14,445 bases of DNA from Ochromonadaceae sp. CCMP2298. Taxonomy: Eukaryota > Sar > Synurophyceae > Ochromonadales > Ochromonadaceae. The DNA is taken from contig MU634207.1 of assembly GCA_026770595.1 (NCBI GenBank), positions 1 to 14,445 of the forward strand, given 5' to 3'. The notes beneath the pieces were generated by a model. It was not told where the DNA came from. It did not search any database and saw nothing but the letters and a program-made list of their open reading frames with translations. This document shows, in pieces, positions 9,264 through 14,445 of the stretch. The position numbers and the translations under genes are program-made. The first letter of the stretch is position 1; the number at the start of each line of letters is the position of its first letter.

Positions 9264-9336
9264 ACGCAGATAAAAAGAAACAGATATATATATATTATTT
9301 GTCCGATTTCTTATTTATCCGGACATGAGCACAATT
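9264..9336. promoter_or_regulatory. bidirectional promoter module, copy 2
   Basis: The arm facing SNF8 (plus strand) has an alternating TA tract (9284-9296), then TCCGATTTCTTATTTATCCG and a GAGCACAATT end at 9336. This 35-nt stretch (9302-9336) is identical at 30 positions to the minus-strand stretch 11595-11561 upstream of the RING gene. The arm facing the PPDK-like gene (minus strand, 9283-9264) reads CTGTTTCTTTTTATCTGCGT and equals 11620-11640 except for one inserted base. The SNF8 ATG is 127 nt from the module edge. The promoter role is inferred from recurrence and placement. Confidence 0.75.
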
Positions 9337-9463
9337 CTACACCCGTGCGGAGAATCTCCGTGCTTGCAGCGATCTCAAAGCATTGAGCCATTGGAAAGGT
9401 GCTGCGGCAGTTCACTTCTGGAGTCATCGAGAGTCTCCGTGCAGTCTCGCCGCGCCAGCCACG

Positions 9464-10387
9464 ATGCGGCGGAAGATCGGCGTGTCGGTGGTGAAGAAGA
9501 GGCAGGAAGAGAGCCAGCAGTACACCAAGGTGGGCAAGACTCTGGAGGAGAACAAGCTCTCCTTCGTCAAGGAGGTCCTGTCCTCTTTCAAAACATCCCT
9601 GGCCGACTTTGCCTCCAAGCACAAGGATCGAATAAACTCCGACCCGGAGTTTCGGCAGCAGTTCCACGCGATGTGCGTGGGCGCGGGGGTGGATCCGCTG
9701 GCCTCCGGGAAGGGGTTCTGGGCAGACATCCTGGGCGTGGGAGACTTCTACTTTGAACTGGGCGTGAAGATCATTCAGATCAGCGTGCAGACCAGGGCGG
9801 AGAATGGGGGCATCATTTCGGTCGAGGAGGTGCTGCGGCGGGTTCGCAATGCGGGTCAACACGGCCAGGGTCAGGCGGGTCAGAAGGGTCAGAAGGGTAG
9901 TCAGATGACGCAGGTCTCCCAGGAGGACCTCACACGCGCAGTGGAGAAGCTCGCCGTGCTCGGGGGCGGGTTCAAGCTCATCAAGACTGGTGGGGGTGGG
10001 ATGGGTGGGATGATCATATCGGTGCCGGTGGAGATCAGCACGGACCATGAGTACGTACTCTCAGCAGCCAGCGACGAGGAGGGCTGCGTCACGCAACAGC
10101 TGATGGCCATGATGCACGGCTGGACGCAGGAGCGTTTCGACCGCATCATGGACACGCTGCTGCAGGAGGGAATCGTGTGGATAGATGACCATAATGGTGT
10201 GTGCTTGCTCTTTGTCTATTGTACTTGCTCTTTGTCTGTTGTCGCGATTGTTGTACACCAATCCTCCCATCCTCCCATCTATCCTACGCGGATCTCTCTA
10301 ATCTCCTATGTTTCTATCTGTTGTTGTTTTCGTCTGTCAGGTGAGCGGCGGTACTACTTCCCCTCCATGTGGAAGAGCGCAGCGTAG
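9464..10387 (+). CDS. SNF8: ESCRT-II subunit SNF8/VPS22 (EAP30)
   Basis: Exons 9464-10196 and 10341-10387, intron 144 nt in phase 1; the product is 259 aa, the usual length for this family. VPS22 forms the core of the ESCRT-II complex with VPS36 and two VPS25 copies. It sorts ubiquitinated membrane cargo at endosomes into multivesicular bodies. Diagnostic features: the start MRRKIGVSVVKKR, the helical region ending FASKHK (residues 49-54), DPLASGKGFW (77-86), GVGDFYFELGV (91-101), and two winged-helix regions ending in GIVWIDDHNGERRYYFPSMW. A Gly/Gln linker (about 130-148, GQxGQ repeats) and a Gly/Met loop (TGGGGMGGM) are local expansions. The ATG at 9464 gives the standard family start; an in-frame ATG at 9383 would add 27 unrelated residues. 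It is convergent with the RING gene, with only 156 nt between stops. Confidence 0.97.
   Translation: MRRKIGVSVVKKRQEESQQYTKVGKTLEENKLSFVKEVLSSFKTSLADFASKHKDRINSDPEFRQQFHAMCVGAGVDPLASGKGFWADILGVGDFYFELGVKIIQISVQTRAENGGIISVEEVLRRVRNAGQHGQGQAGQKGQKGSQMTQVSQEDLTRAVEKLAVLGGGFKLIKTGGGGMGGMIISVPVEISTDHEYVLSAASDEEGCVTQQLMAMMHGWTQERFDRIMDTLLQEGIVWIDDHNGVCLLFVYCTCSLSVVAIVVHQSSHPPIYPTRISLISYVSICCCFRLSGERRYYFPSMWKSAA
10197..10340 (+). other. intron of SNF8
   Basis: 144 nt, from GTGTGT to TCTGTCAG. Splicing turns AAT-G plus GT-GAG into Asn-Gly-Glu and restores the family C-terminus. Reading through would replace it with hydrophobic, cysteine-rich nonsense. It contains a local repeat, TTGCTCTTTGTCTRTTGT, twice near 10203-10242. 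Confidence 0.93.
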
Positions 10388-10543
10388 AGCCCTGCACCTT
10401 TCCCCCTGCGCCCTGCACCCTACATCCTACACCCTGTATCATGTTCCCCGCACCCTGCACCCTGTAATCCCTCTATCTAGTGTTTTATATGTTGTATTTG
10501 TAAAGAGAAGCAGTTTATATAGGCTACCAATGTCCGTCCTTAT
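10388..10543. other. convergent 3' region of SNF8 and the RING gene
   Basis: 156 nt between two stop codons. The first part holds degenerate CACCCTG/CACCCTA repeats (about 10393-10465). TTTGTAAA occurs on the plus strand at 10497-10504, and on the minus strand as the reverse complement at 10543-10550, where it includes the RING gene's TAA. Both could be 3'-end formation signals, but this is only a suggestion. Confidence 0.5.
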
Positions 10544-11380
10544 TTACAAATTGATCTCGGTTACAAGAGGGAAGGCATTGACAGCGACAGCGGCAGCAGG
10601 GGCAGCAGAGACATCGGAGACAGGGGCAGTTGCAAGATGCAATGTCTGCAAGTCTACGTCCCCAGTGGATGCAATGGATCCAGTGGGCAGGGGGGTTTTG
10701 AGCCGGTACCTGAACTCCACACTGTTCCTCAATATCGAGTCTCGGAACTCGGCTTGTCTGTAACTGAGCCGCATGCCCTCCTGTAGCACCTCTCCCTTGA
10801 ACAGTACCTCTATGTTGTCGGCCGTTACGTTGGCCACGCCCTGCAGTCTCTTCAACACGAACTCCTTGACCTTCTCCACCCGCACCTTCAGAGATGCCTT
10901 CACCTCACTCTTCAGCATCTTCGGCAGGCGCAGGTTCTCAGCACAGTCTGAGCAGGGCACCAAAGCGGCTGGGAACTGGAATTCCCCAGCCACATTCTCG
11001 TCTGCTCTCTGTTTCTTGGCTGGCCTGTCTACTGACTCCACCGCCCTGAGTGAGACACCTGCCTCCGCATAGACCCTCAGCTCCTCCTCTCTCTCTGCAG
11101 CCTGGAACTGGGGGAAGATCTTGTCCACGATGGACTGCAGATCGCGGTCATACATCATCTTGCTCGAGATGCCGGGGTGTCCGTAGATGCCCAGATTCGC
11201 CTTACACTCCGGGCAGCTGATCGACCCCTTCACATTGTGGTCGTGGAAGTGCTTCAAGATGCACGACTTGCAGAAGGTGTGCATGCACTCTAGGATGGTG
11301 TAGGCGTCTCTGTAGTAGCCCGTGCACAGCTTGCACGTCAGAAGGGGATTCAGGTCCGCCAGGGACACCTGCGCAGCCAT
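10544..11380 (-). CDS. Polycomb-group RING finger protein (PCGF/DRIP-like)
   Basis: An intron-less gene of 278 aa. The first ATG is at 11380; the frame is open further upstream to about 11551 but with no ATG. Residues 16-59 form a C3HC4 RING with Cys16, Cys19, Cys32, His34, Cys37, Cys40, Cys56 and Cys59, in the family context TILECMHTFCKSCI. After it, LQSIVDKIFP matches the post-RING strand-helix of PCGF and plant DRIP proteins. A basic PAKKQR (120-125) may be a nuclear signal. Residues about 148-228 resemble the RAWUL ubiquitin-like domain (IEVLFKGEVLQ, then VEFRYRLK). PCGF proteins pair with RING1 in nuclear PRC1-type complexes that ubiquitinate histone H2A; DRIP relatives act as E3 ligases. 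I cannot decide between these subfamilies. The tail from 229 is Ala/Val/Ser-rich and probably disordered. Confidence 0.9.
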   Translation of the reverse strand: MAAQVSLADLNPLLTCKLCTGYYRDAYTILECMHTFCKSCILKHFHDHNVKGSISCPECKANLGIYGHPGISSKMMYDRDLQSIVDKIFPQFQAAEREEELRVYAEAGVSLRAVESVDRPAKKQRADENVAGEFQFPAALVPCSDCAENLRLPKMLKSEVKASLKVRVEKVKEFVLKRLQGVANVTADNIEVLFKGEVLQEGMRLSYRQAEFRDSILRNSVEFRYRLKTPLPTGSIASTGDVDLQTLHLATAPVSDVSAAPAAAVAVNAFPLVTEINL

Positions 11381-11560
11381 CGCTGGGCTCTCCTCGCTCG
11401 CAGCGGTGGCGGCAGCAGCAACAATCAACACAGGTAGAAACTGCCTGCCTCCTTCGATCCGCGTCTCTGGGGAGGAACCGCCAGACTCCGGAAGACTCTG
11501 GAGCAACCACCAGACCAAGAGAGACCTCCAGGACCTTTCCAGCAGATCCAATGTGCTTGC

Positions 11561-11640
11561 AATTGTGCTTGTGTTCGGATAACTAAGAAACCGGAAAAAG
11601 ATTATATATTATGGGGGTGCTGTTTCTTTTCTATCTGCGT
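11561..11640. promoter_or_regulatory. bidirectional promoter module, copy 3
   Basis: The left arm (11561-11612), read on the minus strand toward the RING gene, has an AT-rich ATATATAAT stretch, TTTTTCCGGTTTCTTAGTTA, TCCGAACA and AGCACAATT. Its first 50 nt match the inverted copy at 9336-9287 at 41 positions. The right arm, 11620-11640 (CTGTTTCTTTT, one extra C, TATCTGCGT), faces enkurin and otherwise equals the arm facing the PPDK-like gene. The RING ATG lies 180 nt from the module edge and the enkurin ATG about 260 nt away on the other side. Confidence 0.75.
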
Positions 11641-11673
11641 CACTTCGCAAAATTCACACACAATAAACGCCAG

Positions 11674-11699
11674 TGTAACGGCTCAATGTAACGGCTCAA
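11674..11699 (+). repeat. perfect 13-nt tandem duplication upstream of enkurin
   Basis: TGTAACGGCTCAA is present twice head to tail (11674-11686 and 11687-11699). It lies 33 nt beyond the enkurin-facing arm of the promoter module. Its position mirrors the 11-nt tandem repeat beside the PPDK-like arm, so it may be a duplicated factor-binding site. Confidence 0.8.
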
Positions 11700-11900
11700 T
11701 CCTGGCGGTTTTTACGAGCCGCACTGGTCCCCACCCACATTGTTCAAGCACAACTGCAGCCACTTGACACAAGCAGAAGCGCCTCGCACAACAATCGCCA
11801 CAAGGAAGGGCGGTCAATCCCGTGGAGACGTGTTCCAGTTGAGTGCGCCTGAGTTCGATTTCGCAGATTGCGTCTCAGGAGGGAGTCGATAGTCGAGAAC

Positions 11901-13603
11901 ATGAACGAGTCCATCTACAACCTCGTGCCCTACGAGAGGCAGGAGGCGGTGAAGCAGCCCATGTACCGGTCACAGAACCTCAACAAAGACCATGTTGCAG
12001 GATCAACATTCGGTAAGCACACTGCGAGTCTCACGCACCGCCCTCCCTCCAACTCTCTCTCATATCTCTCTGATCTCTCTCTCATCCCTCTCTCATCCCT
12101 CTCTCATCAAACCCCTCTCTCTCATCTCTCATCTCTCATCTCTCATCTCTCCCTTCTCTCTCTCATCCCTCCCTCCTCTCAGGATGCCACGGCACCACCC
12201 GCCTCTACGGAGCTGGCCAAATGGTCAAGAAAGACGGCGCCCTGTTCGGGCCTCCCAAAGACGATTACAACCTGCCCAAGACACACAAATTGGCCACGAT
12301 CCCCAAGGCGGGTAGTTTCAGCTATGGAAGCCGGCGTAAGGACACCATCCCCAATAAGGACGAGAGGCCCATAATGGGCATCACGACTACGAAGAACTTC
12401 GTAACGGCTAACGCCGTGGAGGCCATCCTGCAAGGTCAGTGGGGTCAGTGGGGTCAGTGGAGTCAGTGGGATTAGTGGGGTCATCTGCACCTATGAATGC
12501 CCCTTATGAATGCACCTGCTGTAGTATGTATGTATATATGTATCTAGTATCTAGTATCTAGTATGTAGTATGTAGTATGTACTACGTACTATGTATAGGC
12601 CTGAGTCCACTAGACCACCTCGCCTACCTCCAACCTCCAACCTCTTACTCCTAACTTCTAACTTCCAAAATTCTTACCTCTATGATACAACTTCTAACCT
12701 CCAACTCCCATGTTCTCCCACGCACAGCTCCCAAGCCTATGTCCAACCTGGAGCTGAACTACATGATGAAAGAGGACTTCGGAAAAGTGCCCGAGTACCT
12801 CACACAGGTCAAGGAGGAAATCCGCCGCGAAAACGTGATGATCGACCGTTACATCAAAGAGCAGATGGGCGAGGTATACTCTATTCGTACACTCTTCCAC
12901 TCACACTCATACTCCACCCACACTCCACTCACACTCTTACTCACACTCCACTCACACACATACTCACACTCTACTCATACTCACACACTCATACTACTGG
13001 GTACCCACCTCTCGCACCTATTCTGCCTCTTTTCCAATCAGGTGGAGATGGCCCCCGAGGTGTACGAGGAGCTGCCGGAAGACGAAAGGGCCGACTTGGT
13101 CACCGACTTGAAGGTACGATTGTTGGTTTATATAAAAATATAAAAAAATTAAAGTTATGTATATATTTACAAACATGTACCTTACATCTATCTTGTATAT
13201 GATATTTACAAACATTTACATCTCCTATCTTATGTATGATATTAAAAAACCTACAAACATGTACGTACTATAGGCGAAGTGGGACAGCGTGAACGCGCAG
13301 TACCAGAAGATCACCCACCTGGTGACGCTGGACACCACGGGGCAGGTAGGCTCCTATTTAAACCCACATAATTATACATATACTCGTATAAACCCACATG
13401 TATATGTGGGTTTATATGAGTATGTTTGTACATAACTCATATAAACCCACATAATTATACACACTCATATAAACCCACATAATTATACACACATAATCCT
13501 TTAAATCCAGGTGCGTCGCAAGGAGACTCTGGAGGGGGCGCTGGCCACTCTGGAGGCAGATATCCAAAAGCTGGACAGAGCGAGGTCCGTCCTCATCCGC
13601 TAA
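11901..13603 (+). CDS. ENKUR: enkurin (ciliary calmodulin-binding adaptor), 6 exons
   Basis: Exons 11901-12012, 12183-12434, 12728-12873, 13042-13113, 13274-13345 and 13511-13603, all GT-AG; the total is 747 nt or 248 aa, close to animal enkurin. Enkurin is an axonemal, microtubule-inner protein of motile cilia and flagella, first described as a TRPC-channel and calmodulin adaptor in sperm. Family signatures: the N-terminal IYNLVPYE, the proline motif FGPPK (59-63), the ERPIMGITTTKNFVTANAVEAI block (about 96-120), and the C-terminal enkurin domain (about 133-245) with FGKVPEYL, DRYIKEQ, LPEDERADLVTDLKAKWD and a terminal coiled-coil-like helix. The ATG at 11901 is the first in frame and gives the family N-terminus. 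It shows that the organism builds, or recently built, motile flagella. The gene has five introns, the most in the window, with different repeats in each. Confidence 0.96.
12013..12182 (+). repeat. enkurin intron 1, CTCTCATC tandem repeats
   Basis: 170-nt intron whose second half (about 12050-12180) is a pyrimidine-only-like tract of CTCTCATC, CTCATCCC and related units. It serves as an extreme polypyrimidine tract before the AG at 12181-12182. The splice junction is in phase 1 and yields STF-G-CHGTTRLYG. Confidence 0.9.
12435..12727 (+). repeat. enkurin intron 2 with two satellites
   Basis: 293-nt intron. It begins with four GTCAGTGGG-like units (about 12435-12470). Further in, TAGTATC and TAGTATG heptamers (about 12543-12580) run into the near-palindrome GTATGTACTACGTACTATGT. 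The 3' half is pyrimidine-rich with CTAACTTC/CTAACCTC units. Splicing in phase 1 joins AILQ to APKPM. Confidence 0.9.
12874..13041 (+). repeat. enkurin intron 3, CACTCACA-type repeats
   Basis: 168-nt intron with a GTATAC donor. From about 12885 to 12995 it consists of degenerate ACTCACACTCATACTCC units. It ends in TTTTCCAATCAG and splices in phase 0, joining QMGE to VEMAPE. Confidence 0.9.
13114..13273 (+). repeat. enkurin intron 4, AT-rich ~38-nt tandem repeat
   Basis: 160-nt AT-rich intron. A unit beginning ATATTTACAAACAT occurs at about 13163-13201 and again at 13202-13238, with a partial third copy (CTACAAACATGTACG) at 13251-13265. It splices in phase 0, joining VTDLK to AKWDSV. Confidence 0.88.
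13346..13510 (+). repeat. enkurin intron 5, 28-nt tandem repeat plus long hairpin
   Basis: 165-nt intron. A 28-nt unit with core ATAAACCCACATAATTATAC is perfectly duplicated (13435-13462 and 13463-13490), with a diverged copy near 13357. An inverted copy forms a 19-bp stem (13381-13399 with 13404-13422) containing one G-T pair and a 4-nt loop. It splices in phase 0, joining TTGQ to VRRKE. Confidence 0.9.
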
Positions 13604-13956
13604 GTCTCAACCCCACCAACCCGCACCAACCCCCACCAACTCCACCAATCCCACTATACACACACGGGTTCTGGAACCAACTCGTGTGTGTACTATACTA
13701 ATCCCACTGCCACCACCACCTGCCTGTATGGTGGGTGGTGCTAATCCCACCAATCCCACCTATCCCACCAGTACTGCCCCGCAGAGTAGACTGCTCGAGT
13801 GGCTTTTTCTAAACATGTTTTTTCAAAATAAGGCGCTGTAGTAGTTGCACACTTTTCTTTAGAGCTTAATAGCCACTAAATGCTGTTAACCAACTGTTGT
13901 GCAGCTGTACTGCCACTCCCTCTTAACTGAGCATATCCACTCCTCTACGTCAGGTA
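13604..13956. other. convergent intergenic region with hairpins
   Basis: 353 nt between the enkurin stop and the ankyrin-like gene stop. The first half is built of CCCACCAAC/CCCACCAATC units. TACACACACG (13657-13666) pairs perfectly with CGTGTGTGTA (13683-13692), and CACCACC (13711-13717) can pair with GGTGGTG (13734-13740). The second half (about 13790-13956) shows nothing I recognise. Confidence 0.65.
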
Positions 13957-14445
13957 CTAGGTCTGGCTTCGCAGCCACTGCTCTACCTCCTCCTTAAAAT
14001 TACCTGCAGCAGCCTCTAAACAATCATCTTTATTCCAAGGGCAGGGAGGTTGCTGAGCCCGCATCCATTGCAGCACCTCCAGATGGCCCCTCATTGCGGC
14101 AAATATGCAAGCCTCTGTATTCCAAGGGCAGGGGGGATGCTGAGCCCGCATCCATTGCAGCACCTCCAGTTGACCTTCGCCTGCTGCATATCTGCAAGTC
14201 TCTGCATCCCACGGGCAGGGGGGAAGCTGGGCTCGTAGCCACTGCAGCACCTCCAGATGGCCACTCTCTGCTGCACATCTGCAAGCATATTCGTTCCATG
14301 GGCAGGGGGGAAGCTGAGCCCGCATCCATTGCAGCGCCTCTAGTTGACCTTGGTATGCTGCAAATGTGCAAGAATCTGCATCCCATGGGCAGGGAGGAAG
14401 CTGGGCTCGTAGCCACTGCAACACCTCCATATGGCCACTCTCTGC
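13957..14445 (-). CDS. ankyrin-like CPW repeat protein, 3' part only
   Basis: Partial gene; the frame is open through the window edge, so the true start is outside. 162 residues are visible. They consist of four full 29-aa units of the form LEVLQWLRAQLPPCPWDAETCRYAA..GH/Q, a fifth final unit ending CPWNKDDCLEAAAGNF, and the tail EEVEQWLRSQT. This is the short, Cys-Pro-Trp variant of ankyrin repeats that forms large gene families in stramenopiles and some giant viruses; such repeats are protein-binding scaffolds. Units alternate between two types: odd ones WLRAQ/CPWD/GQ and even ones WMRAQ/CPWN/GH. No enzymatic domain is visible. The apparent in-frame ATG at 14430 lies inside a repeat and is not the start. 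Confidence 0.87.
   Translation of the reverse strand, partial: AESGHMEVLQWLRAQLPPCPWDADSCTFAAYQGQLEALQWMRAQLPPCPWNEYACRCAAESGHLEVLQWLRAQLPPCPWDAETCRYAAGEGQLEVLQWMRAQHPPCPWNTEACIFAAMRGHLEVLQWMRAQQPPCPWNKDDCLEAAAGNFKEEVEQWLRSQT
14083..14430 (-). repeat. 87-nt tandem units in a 174-nt higher-order repeat
   Basis: Four 87-nt coding units (14430-14344, 14343-14257, 14256-14170, 14169-14083). The plus-strand segments near 14219-14275 and 14393-14445 are almost identical to each other, more so than to the unit between them. This shows duplication of a two-unit block. Confidence 0.85.

Larger units (their letters stand above)
8958..9463. other. divergent intergenic region, PPDK-like / SNF8
   Basis: 506 nt with no gene. 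The conserved promoter module occupies 9264-9336. On the PPDK-like side of the module there is an 11-nt tandem repeat and a 9-bp inverted repeat (9209-9255). The rest (8958-9205) is probably the PPDK-like leader, and 9337-9463 the SNF8 leader. Short frames in 8957-9202 show no protein-like features. Confidence 0.75.
11381..11900. other. divergent intergenic region, RING gene / enkurin
   Basis: 520 nt without a gene. The promoter module is at 11561-11640, followed on the enkurin side by a perfect 13-nt tandem duplication (11674-11699). The interval 11381-11560 is the likely leader of the RING gene. It is open in frame without an ATG, so an N-terminal extension is possible only through a non-ATG start. 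The interval 11700-11900 is the likely enkurin leader. Confidence 0.75.

Noticed and set aside
9383-9463. Upstream in-frame ATG giving SNF8 a 27-residue extension
   Set aside because: The family begins at MRRK, reached by the ATG at 9464. The extension is unlike any SNF8 start and is probably leader sequence.
11381-11551. N-terminal extension of the RING protein
   Set aside because: The frame is open but its first codon is TTG and there is no ATG before 11380. The 11380 start places the RING near the N-terminus as usual for the family.
14083-14430. Regularly spaced repeats at the right end suggesting a CRISPR array
   Set aside because: The 87-nt units are contiguous, keep one reading frame and code for CPW ankyrin-like repeats. 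There is no repeat-spacer pattern.

Overview
The window is nuclear DNA from a flagellated (ciliated) protist. Evidence: spliceosomal GT-AG introns, a full-length enkurin gene (a protein of motile cilia), an ESCRT-II subunit, a Polycomb-type RING protein and a pyruvate phosphate dikinase (PPDK) relative. GC-rich exons alternate with short introns of about 110-310 nt, several made of simple-sequence repeats. The terminal gene carries ankyrin-like repeats with a CPW motif, a type I associate with stramenopiles and large DNA viruses. A stramenopile-like alga or heterotroph is plausible, but I cannot name the organism. No bacterial or organellar signatures, tRNA, rRNA or CRISPR array were seen.

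Layout: seven genes with strictly alternating strands. (1) 43-684 minus, an orphan protein with a Cys-rich tail. (2) 1269-4313 plus, a 1014-aa low-complexity, polyQ-tailed orphan. (3) 5284-8957 minus, five exons, a PPDK-family protein that has lost most catalytic residues and carries an apparent one-base frameshift near its start. (4) 9464-10387 plus, two exons, SNF8/VPS22 of ESCRT-II. (5) 10544-11380 minus, a PCGF/DRIP-like RING-RAWUL protein. (6) 11901-13603 plus, six exons, enkurin. (7) 13957 to the window edge minus, the C-terminal end of an ankyrin-like repeat protein.

The most notable observation is a conserved, asymmetric sequence module in all three divergent intergenic regions (about 892-964, 9264-9336 and 11561-11640). 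The last two copies match at 41 of 50 positions in one arm. In the other arm they share a 20-nt block that differs only by a one-base indel. One arm always faces gene 1, SNF8 or PCGF; the other always faces gene 2, the PPDK-like gene or enkurin. It looks like a bidirectional promoter that could separate housekeeping genes from a possible cilium-related set. Second in interest is the PPDK-like protein, which keeps the fold-level motifs but lacks the swivel-domain His, metal ligands and PEP-binding residues, suggesting a pseudoenzyme.

The genes belong to different processes (endosomal sorting, chromatin, cilia, a degenerate carbon-metabolism enzyme). No operon-like functional unit is implied. 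What links them is the shared promoter architecture.
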